Source of the DNA: Cumulibacter sp047975195
Lineage (GTDB): Bacteria; Actinomycetota; Actinomycetes; Mycobacteriales; Antricoccaceae
Direction: 5' to 3'
Assembly (NCBI GenBank): GCA_047975195.1
Contig: JBKEDB010000054.1
Coordinates: 21,279 to 85,278, forward strand
DNA: 64,000 nucleotides
Position 1 is the first letter of the stretch. Each line of letters begins with the position of its first letter. A model generated the notes under the pieces. The model worked only from the letters and a program-made list of their open reading frames with translations, made no database searches and had not been told where the DNA came from. The translations under genes and the position numbers were made by a program. Shown here piece by piece: positions 1 through 8,285 of the stretch.

Positions 1-743
1 GGGCCGATGTCCGGCGCACCGTCGACGCTTCGCGCGGCACGATGCACGATCCGGCGTACCTCACGTGAATCGATACGTCCGCCACGCGCCCCCAGCAGGA
101 GCGCGCGCCCGCTTCGCGACGACACCAATTCGCCTCGACCGTCAGCGAGGTAGGCCCGTAGCGCACGCTGCGCCGGCGTACCGATGGGTACGCTGCGTTC
201 CTTCTCGCCCTTGCCGATCACCCGCAACAGCGAGCGCGCCTCGTCGAAGGAGTCCACGTCCAGTCCAACGAGTTCGCCCACCCGGATACCTCCGGCGTAC
301 AGCAACTCCAGAATCGCTCGATCACGCAACGCGATCGCACCGTCGCCCTCGACACCGTCAACGAGATCGGCAGCCTGTTCCTGGTTCAGCACCTCCGGCA
401 GCCGTCGGTGCGTGCCCGCCGAGGCCAATCGCGGTCCCGGGTCGACCTTGATCAGCCCTCGGCCGGCGGCGTACGCCGTAAACGCCCGCGCGCTAGCGGC
501 ACGACGAGACAGCGTGCTGCGCGCGGCGCCCAGCGTGCGGGACTTCGCGAGCCAGGACCGAAGGACACCCAGGTCGAGGCGACTGATGTCCTCGCCGACC
601 ATCAGCGCGAGGTGCTCCAACAGGCTGCGAGCGTCACCGACGTATGCCTTCACGGTGTGTGCCGACAGCGAGCGTTCCAGGCGCAGCGTTCGCTCGAACG
701 CCGCCAGCGCTTCAGTCATCGGCTCAGGTAGAGCGCTACTCAC
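1..743 (-). CDS. xerC: Tyrosine recombinase XerC (3' end outside window)
   Basis: Site-specific tyrosine recombinase that with XerD resolves chromosome dimers at dif. About 247 residues are visible: an N-terminal SAM-like core-binding domain (residues ~10-95, with SAHTVKAYVGD) and the start of the catalytic domain. The first catalytic Arg lies in YAGGIRVGELVGL (~residue 160) and the beta-hairpin Lys in GKGEKERSVPI. The HxxR and Tyr nucleophile lie beyond the left edge. The GTG at 743 is the most upstream sensible start; ATG at 719 (MTEALAAF) is an alternative. It is the last visible gene of the dprA/yifB run, 77 bases after dprA. XerC rather than XerD is inferred from this context. Confidence 0.88.
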   Translation of the reverse strand, partial: MSSALPEPMTEALAAFERTLRLERSLSAHTVKAYVGDARSLLEHLALMVGEDISRLDLGVLRSWLAKSRTLGAARSTLSRRAASARAFTAYAAGRGLIKVDPGPRLASAGTHRRLPEVLNQEQAADLVDGVEGDGAIALRDRAILELLYAGGIRVGELVGLDVDSFDEARSLLRVIGKGEKERSVPIGTPAQRALRAYLADGRGELVSSRSGRALLLGARGGRIDSREVRRIVHRAARSVDGAPDIG

Positions 744-820
744 CCCATCACCGTGCCCGCGGCTGCAGCACTCGGCAACGTGCCGCGCCGGGCGGGAATC
801 ACTTCGTTATACCGACAACG

Positions 821-1978
821 TCATCGCGACGTCGCCTTTCGGTATGTGCGCCACCTGCCCTCGTATTGTTCAACGAATTGGGAAAGCTCGAGCATCGTCA
901 ATGCGCGCAGGGTGTCCGGAACGCTCGCCCCAGCCACGACTGCAATGGACTCGGTTGTTGCCGCCCGGCGCGTCGGCACCGCCTCTAAGACTCGGCGGTG
1001 CATCGGGTCTAGATCATCACCCGGCCGACCCGGTCCGCGCTCGAGCGGCAGCAGATCCGTACCACTGAGGCTGGTCGCCTCCAATACGTGCTCTGCGCAG
1101 CCGACCGCGAGCGCGGCCTCCTCACGCAGCATATGCAGGCACCCGTCTGACATCGCTGAGGTGACCGGACCGGGCACAGTCATCACCACCTTGCCCAAAT
1201 CCCGCGCCCGGGCGGCCGTTGATCGGGCGCCCGAGCGCAGCGCGGCCTCAACGACCACGGTGCCTGAACTCAACGCCGCGATGAGACGGTTGCGCACCAA
1301 GAAACGGTGGCGCATCGGCGCGGCTCCCGGTGCCCATTCCGACAGCAGCAACCCGTCCGCGGTAATGCGCTCGAGCAGGCCCGCGTTGGATTTTGGGTAG
1401 AACCGATCGATACCGCACGCTAGCGCAGCGATCGTCACGCCGTTGGCTGCCAGCGCCGCGGCGTGGGCCGCGCGATCGATGCCGAACGCTCCCCCGCTGA
1501 TCACAGTGACATCGCGATGAGCAAGGCCGTACGCGATCTGCTCACACACGCTCGTTCCGTACGCGGTAGCCGCCCGAGCCCCGACCAGGGCAACCGAGCG
1601 ATCAACGAGCGCCGCCAGCCGCCCACCACCGCGGGCCCAGATCGATAGCGGGGGCACGCAGCCGTCAGCACCGGCCGCCGAGGCGATGCTCATCAACCGG
1701 ACGCCGTCTGTCGGCCACTCGTCGTCGCCGGGAATGATCAAGCGCGCACCAACGCGACGTGCAGCATCCAAGTCTCGCTGACAGCGGTCCTCCCCCGCCC
1801 GGGCACCGCACAATCGCTGCAGCCGACCCGGTGCCCGACCGGCCGCAAGTTGCGCGGCCACCTCGACGGCTCCTTGCGATTCGACGTACGCCCACAACGC
1901 GTACTCTCCCGGCTCACATGCGCGACTGAGCCATGCGAGCGCAGCACGCTCGCTGCCGTCGCCCACATAGCCACTCAT
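821..1978 (-). CDS. dprA: DNA-processing protein DprA
   Basis: DprA/Smf binds incoming single-stranded DNA and loads RecA during uptake or recombination. The 385-residue product has the Rossmann-like DprA core (~residues 95-300) with VALVGARAATAYG, SGGAFGIDRAAH and ACGIDRFYP, and a C-terminal winged-helix domain (~320-380, SIAVVAGASVPDTLRALTML). The ATG at 1978 overlaps the yifB stop by 4 bases (ATGA), indicating translational coupling. The order yifB-dprA-xerC is common in actinomycetes. Whether the organism is naturally competent cannot be told from this gene alone. Confidence 0.95.
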   Translation of the reverse strand: MSGYVGDGSERAALAWLSRACEPGEYALWAYVESQGAVEVAAQLAAGRAPGRLQRLCGARAGEDRCQRDLDAARRVGARLIIPGDDEWPTDGVRLMSIASAAGADGCVPPLSIWARGGGRLAALVDRSVALVGARAATAYGTSVCEQIAYGLAHRDVTVISGGAFGIDRAAHAAALAANGVTIAALACGIDRFYPKSNAGLLERITADGLLLSEWAPGAAPMRHRFLVRNRLIAALSSGTVVVEAALRSGARSTAARARDLGKVVMTVPGPVTSAMSDGCLHMLREEAALAVGCAEHVLEATSLSGTDLLPLERGPGRPGDDLDPMHRRVLEAVPTRRAATTESIAVVAGASVPDTLRALTMLELSQFVEQYEGRWRTYRKATSR

Positions 1979-3525
1979 GCGGCCATCCCGAATGCACGCT
2001 GGCGGAACGCGAGCGCCTCCACGAGATCATCCAAGGCCGGAGCGGTCCGGGCGCCGAGGTCAGCGAGCGTCCAGGCCACGCGCAGCACGCGCTCATAACC
2101 ACGTCCGGTGAGCCTGCCCGAGTCATAGGCCTTTGCCAACACCGCGCGGCTCTGGTCTGCCGGCTGCCACCGGGCACGCAATTCCTTCGAGGCGACGGCG
2201 CTGTTGAGCGCGCCATCGCTCCATCGCGCCGCAGCGCGTTCTCTCGCCGCTAGCACCCGCTGCGCCACCGCAGCGCTCGACTCCTCGTGAGTGCCGTGAT
2301 CCAGCAGCGCTCCGCGTAACGGGGGTTGCACATCAACCACGAGATCAACGCGATCCAGCAGCGGCCCGGACAGCCGTGCCTGATATCGACGGCGGGCAAT
2401 GCTCGAACACACACAGCCACCCGATCCACCGGCTCTCGAGCACGGGCACGGATTCGCGGCAAGCACGAGTTGAAACTGTGCCGGGAAGGTGCAGACACCA
2501 GTAGCCCGGTGAATAGTCACAGTTCCCGACTCGATCGGCTGACGCAACTGGTCGAGCACTGAGCGATCAAACTCTGCCGCCTCGTCCAAGAACAGCACGC
2601 CGCGATGCGCCCGACTCACTGCGCCAGGACGCACGACCGGCGATCCTCCCCCAATCAACGCGACGGCCGTCGCGCCATGATGCGGCGCTTCGAAAGGGGG
2701 CCAACTCTGCAGCGGACGTTCGGGGTCGATCATGCCGCAGACCGATCGGATGCTCGTGACGGTGAAGGCATCCTCGTCGCTGAGCGCCGGCAGTATTCCC
2801 GGTAGACGTTTGGCCAGCATGGTCTTGCCTGCCCCCGGGGGCCCACCGAACATGAGGTGGTGTCCCCCCGCTGCGGCGATCTCCAATGCGCGTCGCCCCA
2901 CCGGTTGTCCTTTGACATCGGCGAGATCGGGCAGAGCGCGCGGCGCACCGACCGGACGCTGACGCACGCGCTGTACGCCATTCGCCTCGCCACGCAGCAT
3001 CCTGAATAGGTCATCGAGCGTCGGGGCGCACATCACCTCGATATCGACTGCTGACCCGAGTGAGATCGACGCCTCGGCCAGATTCGCTGTCGGTAGCACG
3101 ATCCGCCGCGCACCAGAGGCTGCTGCCGCTATCAGTGCGGGCAGCGCGCCATGCACCGGATGAAGTGCACCGTTGAGGCCAAGTTCGCCGAAGAAGACCG
3201 TGCCGGCGACTCGATCAGCGTCAATAACCTGGTCGTATACCAGCATGGCGATGGCCATCGGTAGATCGAATCCGGTGCCCTGTTTGCGCACATCCGCCGG
3301 CGTGAGGTTGAAGAGGATCTTCCGCGACGACCACGTGTAGCTATCGAGACTGTCGAGCGCGGCGCGCATCCGCGAGAAGGATTCTCGTACCGAGGCGTCC
3401 GGCAAACCGAGGATTTTCGAGTCGGCCGGTGATCCGTCGGCCACGCTGCATTCGACGGTAACCGGCACGCCACTCACACCGGAAATCGTCATGCCGAGCA
3501 CGCTCGCCACATGCGGGCTACTCAT
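1975..3525 (-). CDS. YifB family Mg chelatase-like AAA ATPase (ComM-like)
   Basis: The 516-residue protein has the ChlI-type N-terminal domain (~1-190), an AAA+ core with Walker A GGPPGAGKTMLAKRLPG (~residues 222-238) and Walker B LFLDEAAEF, and a C-terminal Mg-chelatase-like domain (~410-510). In Vibrio the homologue ComM is a branch-migration helicase in natural transformation; elsewhere its role is less clear. Start ATG at 3525 overlaps the yraN stop by 4 bases, and its own stop overlaps dprA. The coupled yraN-yifB-dprA order supports a DNA-processing role. Confidence 0.93.
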   Translation of the reverse strand: MSSPHVASVLGMTISGVSGVPVTVECSVADGSPADSKILGLPDASVRESFSRMRAALDSLDSYTWSSRKILFNLTPADVRKQGTGFDLPMAIAMLVYDQVIDADRVAGTVFFGELGLNGALHPVHGALPALIAAAASGARRIVLPTANLAEASISLGSAVDIEVMCAPTLDDLFRMLRGEANGVQRVRQRPVGAPRALPDLADVKGQPVGRRALEIAAAGGHHLMFGGPPGAGKTMLAKRLPGILPALSDEDAFTVTSIRSVCGMIDPERPLQSWPPFEAPHHGATAVALIGGGSPVVRPGAVSRAHRGVLFLDEAAEFDRSVLDQLRQPIESGTVTIHRATGVCTFPAQFQLVLAANPCPCSRAGGSGGCVCSSIARRRYQARLSGPLLDRVDLVVDVQPPLRGALLDHGTHEESSAAVAQRVLAARERAAARWSDGALNSAVASKELRARWQPADQSRAVLAKAYDSGRLTGRGYERVLRVAWTLADLGARTAPALDDLVEALAFRQRAFGMAA

Positions 3526-3881
3526 CCGAACGCACCGCGAATATGTTTGATATCCGGTGTGTGGCCGAACGGCGCGATGATCGCGACAACGTCATAGCGC
3601 ACTCGCGTGGTACCCACCCTATGCGTACGTCGATAGATAGATGCGAGTCGATAGATCCGTTCGATCTTCGCCGGCGTCAACGCCTCGATCGGTTCACCGA
3701 ACCGTGTCGATGAGCGGGTCTTGACCTCGCAGATGACAAGGGTCCGCCCCTCGATCGCGACAATGTCTATTTCGCCGGCATCGCACCGCCAATTGCGTTC
3801 GACAATGCGTAACCCGGCCCGTTCCAACTCGTCCGCGGCGAGATCCTCGCCTAGTCTGCCGAGGTCGTCCTTGAGCGCCAT
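3522..3881 (-). CDS. YraN family putative endonuclease (UPF0102)
   Basis: A 119-residue protein of the UPF0102/YraN family, which has a restriction-endonuclease-like fold (predicted Holliday-junction-resolvase-like nuclease). The diagnostic motifs are visible: LGEDLAADELERAGLRIVERNWR at the N terminus, then GEIDIVA and VICEVKTRSS, the acidic-ELK-type catalytic pattern (D in EIDIV, E-V-K). The start ATG at 3881 has a GAGGGG ribosome binding site 5-7 bases upstream. It is coupled to yifB by a 4-base overlap. The physiological substrate is not established. Confidence 0.9.
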   Translation of the reverse strand: MALKDDLGRLGEDLAADELERAGLRIVERNWRCDAGEIDIVAIEGRTLVICEVKTRSSTRFGEPIEALTPAKIERIYRLASIYRRTHRVGTTRVRYDVVAIIAPFGHTPDIKHIRGAFG

Positions 3882-4006
3882 GCCATCCCCTCATCTGTGT
3901 GAAAGGTGAGCCTGCCTGCCCTACCCGGACTCCGCGAGTGGACCGACGACATGGTGGAAACACGCCGAGGGTGTGGACAACGCACCTTCAGCAGACGCCC
4001 GGATGG

Positions 4007-4309
4007 CTACGGCACCTCGAGATCGGGCTTGTCCAACTCCTCGACGTTGACGTCCTTGAAGGTGACGACGCGGACATTCTTCACGAACCGCGCGGGCCGG
4101 TGAATGTCCCACACCCACGCGTCCTGCAATTGCAATTCGAAGTACACCTCACCGCTGGCGTTGCGCACCTGCAGATCCACCGAATTCGCCAAGTAGAACC
4201 GGCGTTCGGTCTCTACCACATAACTGAACTGACGGGCGATGTCCTTGTATTCGCGGTACAACTGCAGTTCGAGTTCGGTCTCATATCGCTCGAGATCCTC
4301 TGCGCTCAT
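4007..4309 (-). CDS. DUF2469 family protein
   Basis: A 100-residue, strongly acidic and tyrosine-rich protein (starts MSAEDLERYETELEL) of the actinobacterial DUF2469 family. It is almost always found directly after rnhB in Actinomycetes, as here: the ATG shares one base with the rnhB TGA (TGATG). No transmembrane segment or known catalytic motif is seen. Function is unknown; the fixed linkage suggests a housekeeping role, but that is inference. Confidence 0.92.
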   Translation of the reverse strand: MSAEDLERYETELELQLYREYKDIARQFSYVVETERRFYLANSVDLQVRNASGEVYFELQLQDAWVWDIHRPARFVKNVRVVTFKDVNVEELDKPDLEVP

Positions 4310-5004
4310 CAGCTCGCCCCCTCCGTTTGTGCCGAGTCAACCACACGATGACTGCGGACGTTCTGATACGACATGCGGTGCTGCGGGCAGGGCCCGTTCT
4401 CGGCGAGTGCGGTTTGGTGCGCCGCGGTGCTGTATCCCTTGTGTACGTCGAATCCGTACTGCGGATACTGCTCGGCGAGGGCACACATCAGTCGGTCCCG
4501 GGTGACCTTGGCCAGGATGCTGGCCGCAGCGATCGATGAGGAAACCCGATCGCCCTTCCACACCGCCAGTGCGGGCACGCCCAGACCATCGACCGGGAAC
4601 CCGTCGGTCAGGGTGTACGCCGGTGCGACCTGCAACGATCGCACAGCGCGGCGCATCGCCTGCACATTAGCTACATGCAGCCCCATGACATCAATCATCG
4701 CCGCGTCGATGCTGACCACGCGCCAGGCGACAGCCTTATCCACGATCTCGTCGTACAAGCGCTCGCGCCGCGCCGCGGTGAGCAGCTTCGAGTCGGTGAG
4801 CCCATCAATCTTGCCGCGACGTCCGGCCGGCAGTATGCACGCCGCCGCCGTCAACGGCCCAGCGCACGCGCCGCGGCCGGCCTCATCGGCGCCGGCGACG
4901 ACGCCGAATCCCGCCCGAGCAAGGGTCGTCTCGAATGGGACGAACTCCGCATCAGTGCCGCGCATGATGAAGCGCGGCGCCTGCAGGTCTGCGATCTGAT
5001 ACAT
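4309..5004 (-). CDS. rnhB: Ribonuclease HII
   Basis: RNase HII removes ribonucleotides from DNA and RNA from RNA:DNA hybrids. The 231-residue protein shows GADEAGRGACAGP (residues ~38-50; first catalytic Asp and Glu), LTDSKLL (~70) and the IAAASILAKVTRDRLM and YGFDVHKGYSTAAH signatures. The N terminus is extended by ~35 residues, as is common in actinomycetes. Start ATG at 5004 lies 4 bases after the lepB stop. It is part of the lepB-rnhB-DUF2469 unit. Confidence 0.96.
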   Translation of the reverse strand: MYQIADLQAPRFIMRGTDAEFVPFETTLARAGFGVVAGADEAGRGACAGPLTAAACILPAGRRGKIDGLTDSKLLTAARRERLYDEIVDKAVAWRVVSIDAAMIDVMGLHVANVQAMRRAVRSLQVAPAYTLTDGFPVDGLGVPALAVWKGDRVSSSIAAASILAKVTRDRLMCALAEQYPQYGFDVHKGYSTAAHQTALAENGPCPQHRMSYQNVRSHRVVDSAQTEGAS

Positions 5005-5008
5005 CCCG

Positions 5009-6025
5009 CTACCTGCCGTTTCGGCGTACGCCGCGCACCCCGGCGATCGGCGCCACTATCAGTAGCGTGAGCACCGGTGGATCCAGCAACGCGGATTCCG
5101 GCGGGGCCACCGCGATCGAGGCCGCCGACGCCGCCTGCACCGCTTGTGGATTCTGTGAACTGAGCCAGGTAAACCGGTCGAACGGCCACAGAATCAAGAA
5201 CGCCCGCCCAATGACCGAGTCAACGGCAACGGTGCCCTGGTACTGGTCATCCATGTGTGCACGCGAATCAGCCGACGCATTACGGTGATCGCCCATCACG
5301 AACATCCGCCCCTCCGGCACCGTGATAGGGCCAAAAGGCTGCGCCATACTCGGGTCGGCTGGATCCAGGCCGTCCAGATATATGTATGGCTCCTCTAAGG
5401 GTTGCCCATCCACCAGAACGCGGTTCTGCGCGTCGCAGCACTCGATATTTTGTCCCTCGGTGGCGATGACTCGTTTGACCAAGTCTCGCGCGGCCGGCGG
5501 CGCGGCGCCGACCAGGCGTTTGACCCACAGCCAGGACTGCCCGATCGGATCGTCGGGTTCGTCGACTGTGACCTCGGGCTCCCAGGACGTGGGTGCTTCG
5601 AAAACCACGATGTCGCCTGGTTCCGGATCGCTGAACCAGTAGCTCATCCGATTGACCAGGATCCGATCACCGGTGCAACCAGGGCATCCGTGCAGGGTCT
5701 GTTCCATAGATCCGGACGGAATCCAGAAGGCCTGGACAACGAAGGAACGTAGCAACACCGCGATGACGAATGCGACGCCGAGCATGATCGGCAACTCGCG
5801 TAGCCACTGGGCCCACCCGCTGCGTTGATTGCGCCTGTGCCGTCGCCGTTCACGCCGGGTCATCGGCGCCGCGGCGGGCTCATCATCGGTGCCGTCGGTC
5901 GGCGCCGCAGGGGCGTGCGCTCGCTCAGCGCGAACCGATTGGTCCTCGCCGGTCGAATCGGTTCCGTCCTGCGCCGGTCTCGACTCGGCCTCATCGTCGG
6001 CGCCGGTCGGTTCGTTCATGGTCAT
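5009..6025 (-). CDS. lepB: Signal peptidase I
   Basis: Membrane-bound serine/lysine peptidase that cleaves signal peptides of secreted proteins. From ATG 6025 the product is 338 residues: a long acidic then Arg-rich cytoplasmic N-terminal region (1-75), a transmembrane helix (~78-97), the catalytic Ser106 in PSGSMEQTL, the general-base Lys in LVKRVIATEG, box E GDHRNASADSR and a C-terminal hydrophobic segment (second likely anchor). An ATG at 6019 is also possible. A TAGGCT hexamer ends 7 bases before ATG 6025, so the mRNA may be leaderless. The region 6026-6139 behind it holds nothing else I can call. Confidence 0.94.
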   Translation of the reverse strand: MTMNEPTGADDEAESRPAQDGTDSTGEDQSVRAERAHAPAAPTDGTDDEPAAAPMTRRERRRHRRNQRSGWAQWLRELPIMLGVAFVIAVLLRSFVVQAFWIPSGSMEQTLHGCPGCTGDRILVNRMSYWFSDPEPGDIVVFEAPTSWEPEVTVDEPDDPIGQSWLWVKRLVGAAPPAARDLVKRVIATEGQNIECCDAQNRVLVDGQPLEEPYIYLDGLDPADPSMAQPFGPITVPEGRMFVMGDHRNASADSRAHMDDQYQGTVAVDSVIGRAFLILWPFDRFTWLSSQNPQAVQAASAASIAVAPPESALLDPPVLTLLIVAPIAGVRGVRRNGR

Positions 6026-6139
6026 CAGGATCAGCCTATTCCAGCCGGTGCGCGGCACAAGTCAGGCCGTGCCGAGCAGCGGCAGCAATGACGAACGCGG
6101 GAGCGGCCGAAGCCACTCCCGCGTCCATCTGAACTCCGC

Positions 6140-6487
6140 TTACTTGAAGCGACGCTCCTTGATCTTGGCTGCCTTACCGCGCAGGTTGCGCAGGTAGTAC
6201 AGTTTCGCGCGACGCACATCGCCACGGGTCATGACCTCGATGGCCTCAATAACCGGGGTGTGCACCGGGAACGTGCGCTCTACGCCGACCCCCGAGGAGA
6301 CCTTGCGGACGGTGAACGTCTCGCGGGCGCCTTCGCCGTGGCGGCGGATCACGACGCCGGTGAAGTCCTGGATACGCGAGCGAGTTCCCTCGATAACCTT
6401 CACGCGCACCTTGAGGGTGTCGCCAGCGCGGAACTCGGGGATGTCGTCGCGGAGTAGCTCGCGGTCGATATCGTCCAGGACGTTCAT
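6140..6487 (-). CDS. rplS: 50S ribosomal protein L19
   Basis: L19 sits at the 30S-50S interface. The 115-residue protein starts MNVLDDIDRELLRDD and has the family core FRAGDTLKVRVKVIEG, IQDFTGVVIRRHGEG and ARETFTVRKVSSGVGVERTFP, ending in a basic tail. The frame is open further upstream, but ATG 6487 has a good ribosome binding site (GAAGGAAG, about 9 bases upstream) and matches the family length. A promoter at 6608-6636 gives it a separate transcript with a leader of about 110 bases. Confidence 0.96.
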   Translation of the reverse strand: MNVLDDIDRELLRDDIPEFRAGDTLKVRVKVIEGTRSRIQDFTGVVIRRHGEGARETFTVRKVSSGVGVERTFPVHTPVIEAIEVMTRGDVRRAKLYYLRNLRGKAAKIKERRFK

Positions 6488-6522
6488 AGTCGTGTCGCTT
6501 CCTTCGTCTACCTGTACATGGT

Positions 6523-6567
6523 GTGACCGCACCACGATGGCACGAGCACGAAGTCTCAAGTGGTCAC
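6523..6567 (-). promoter_or_regulatory. Stem-loop in the rplS leader
   Basis: In the ~110-base leader of rplS the minus strand contains GTGACC (6567-6562) and GGTCAC (6528-6523), a perfect 6-base inverted repeat enclosing 33 bases, and a second possible GTGGTGC/GCAC pairing inside. L19 leaders that bind their own protein are known in other phyla, so autogenous control is possible here. The evidence is only the pairing and position. Confidence 0.35.
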
Positions 6568-6607
6568 CCGCCGCGGCGCAGAACGCAACTCCGGCTAAAT
6601 GGCAACC

Positions 6608-6636
6608 TGTCTAGTGTGCCTTATTGACCTGTTGAA
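6608..6636 (-). promoter_or_regulatory. Candidate promoter of rplS
   Basis: On the minus strand TTCAAC (6636-6631) is followed after 17 bases by TAGACA (6613-6608), close to the housekeeping sigma pattern of actinomycetes (TTGAC-N17-TANNNT). It lies in the 185-base gap between trmD and rplS and would start transcription near 6600. Confidence 0.5.
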
Positions 6637-6672
6637 TCCAACACCGGGGTGCGTGCGGCATGGTGACGTTGA

Positions 6673-7419
6673 CTACGCTTCCACATTCTCGGCGCTCGCC
6701 AGGACCGCCCGATCGTGCTGATCGAGCAGGTTCTCGTCATACGCGGCCAGCAGGTCCGGACGTCGCACCGCAGTGCGGCGTAACGATTCGTCGCGGCGCC
6801 ATCGCTCGATCGCGGCGTGGTTACCCGAACGCAACACCTCGGGCACGCTCAACCCGCGCCACTGCTCCGGTCGGGTGTACGACGGACCCTCGAGGAGCCC
6901 ATCGGAATGTGAGTCGAATCGAGCGGAGTCTCGATTGCCCAGGACGCCGGGAATCAACCGGGCGATCGCCTCCACCATGACCAGCACAGCGACTTCCCCA
7001 CCCGCGAGCACATAGTCGCCGATGGACACCTCGAGGACACGTACCCGGCGGGCGGCGTCCTGCGCAACCCGCTGGTCGATGCCTTCGTAGCGACCGCACG
7101 CGAAGACCAGATGCTCAGCGTCTGCGAGTTCGGCGGCAAGCTCCTGATTGAACAGTTGGCCCGCAGGTGTCGGCACTATCAAGGTCGAATCGCCCCGCAG
7201 CACCTCATCTAAGGCATCCCCCCATACCGTGGGGGTCATGACCATCCCGGGCCCGCCGCCATACGGAGCGTCGTCGACGCTGTGGTGCACGTCGGAGGTC
7301 CAGTCCCGCAGGTTGTGTACCCCGAGCGTAATGTCGCCGCGCTCGATCGCTTTGCCGACCAGGGACTGATGCAGCGGGGCCAAATACTCACTAAAGACGG
7401 TGAGGACGTCGATGTTCAT
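6673..7419 (-). CDS. trmD: tRNA (guanine-N1-)-methyltransferase TrmD
   Basis: TrmD methylates G37 of tRNAs and prevents +1 frameshifting. The 248-residue SPOUT enzyme starts MNIDVLTVFSEYL and shows YGGGPGMVM, the trefoil-knot signatures ACGRYEGIDQRV and SIGDYVLAGGE, and the C-terminal RPEQWRGLSVPEVLRSGNH. ATG 7419 overlaps the rimM stop by 4 bases. It is the last gene of the rimM-trmD unit; rplS behind it has its own promoter. Confidence 0.96.
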   Translation of the reverse strand: MNIDVLTVFSEYLAPLHQSLVGKAIERGDITLGVHNLRDWTSDVHHSVDDAPYGGGPGMVMTPTVWGDALDEVLRGDSTLIVPTPAGQLFNQELAAELADAEHLVFACGRYEGIDQRVAQDAARRVRVLEVSIGDYVLAGGEVAVLVMVEAIARLIPGVLGNRDSARFDSHSDGLLEGPSYTRPEQWRGLSVPEVLRSGNHAAIERWRRDESLRRTAVRRPDLLAAYDENLLDQHDRAVLASAENVEA

Positions 7420-7931
7420 AAGTCGAGCAGTCCGTCCGGCGGGGTAATCGTCATCGTCCGCGCCGCACGATCTATCCGCGGCACAATGCTGCGCACGAAC
7501 GGGATCAGAACTTCGCAACGCGAATCAGAACGACGCACGGCCAGGGTGTCGCCGCCCGCACCGTGAAGGACTTGCTCGACGGTGCCGACCTCATCGCCGA
7601 CCTCGTCCAGGACGCGCATTCCCTCGAGTTCGTGGTCGTAGAAATCGTCGTCGCTGTCGAGATCGGGAAGGTCGTCGGAATCGATCACCAGCATGGTGCC
7701 GCGCAACTGTTCAGCGGCAGTGCGGTCGGTGTAGCCCTCGAAAGCAAGCACCAACTTGTTTCCACCGATATAGCGCGCGGAGCCGACCGTCAGTGGACCA
7801 CGCTCAGCGGGATCGGTGCGCAGGACGGCGCCGGGGGCAAAGCGCTCGTCGGGGTCATCGGTGCGAACCCCGATCGTCACTTCACCGCGGAGCCCGTGCG
7901 CCTTACCGATTCGCCCGATGACGAGTTCCAT
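7416..7931 (-). CDS. rimM: Ribosome maturation factor RimM
   Basis: RimM helps assemble the head of the 30S subunit with S19. The 171-residue protein has the RimM domain (VIGRIGKAHGLRGEVTIGVRTDDPDERF at the start) and the C-terminal PRC-barrel (FYDHELEGMRVLDEVGDEVG, VLIPFVRSIVP). ATG 7931 is preceded by CAGGAG 6-11 bases upstream; the frame stays open upstream but with no family similarity. Coupled to trmD. Confidence 0.95.
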   Translation of the reverse strand: MELVIGRIGKAHGLRGEVTIGVRTDDPDERFAPGAVLRTDPAERGPLTVGSARYIGGNKLVLAFEGYTDRTAAEQLRGTMLVIDSDDLPDLDSDDDFYDHELEGMRVLDEVGDEVGTVEQVLHGAGGDTLAVRRSDSRCEVLIPFVRSIVPRIDRAARTMTITPPDGLLDL

Positions 7932-7979
7932 CGCGATCTCCTGTCGATTACTCGGTGTTAGATCACCGAATAAATGCAA

Positions 7980-8019
7980 CTGTGGGCAAGCTTCCGAGGT
8001 AATCGGAGCCTGCCCACAG
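7980..8019 (-). terminator. Strong hairpin between khpA and rimM
   Basis: A long inverted repeat: CTGTGGGCA (7980-7988) pairs with TGCCCACAG (8011-8019), continued inward by TCCGA/TCGGA around a GGTAA loop. Read on the minus strand it is followed by a T-rich stretch (TTGCATTTATT). This looks like an intrinsic terminator or attenuator that separates rpsP-khpA from rimM-trmD. A second smaller hairpin, TCGGTG/CACCGA at 7952-7969, lies between it and the rimM ribosome binding site. Confidence 0.6.
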
Positions 8020-8051
8020 CGTAGTGATGCCTCTTCGAACTGGCGCCTCGG

Positions 8052-8285
8052 CTACTCGTCCACGTCGACGACGTCGACGCGGATGCCTTTACCACCGACC
8101 GCCGACACGACCTGACGCAATGCCTTAGCCGTACGACCGCTTCGGCCGATCACCTTGCCGAGATCTTCGGGGTTGACCCGGATCTCCAGCACCCGCCCGC
8201 GACGGGTGGTGACCATGTCGACCTGAACGTCGTCGGGGTTGGCGACGATTCCGCGCACCAGATGCGAGAGGGCCTCTTCCAGCAC
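8052..8285 (-). CDS. khpA: KH-domain RNA-binding protein KhpA
   Basis: A 77-residue single KH-domain protein (YlqC/KhpA family). The KH signature is VIGRSGRTAKALRQVV (residues ~44-59). In Firmicutes KhpA acts with KhpB (Jag) as an RNA chaperone that affects cell division and expression. The GTG at 8285 shares one base with the rpsP TAG (TAGTG), so the pair is translationally coupled. Confidence 0.93.
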   Translation of the reverse strand: MLEEALSHLVRGIVANPDDVQVDMVTTRRGRVLEIRVNPEDLGKVIGRSGRTAKALRQVVSAVGGKGIRVDVVDVDE

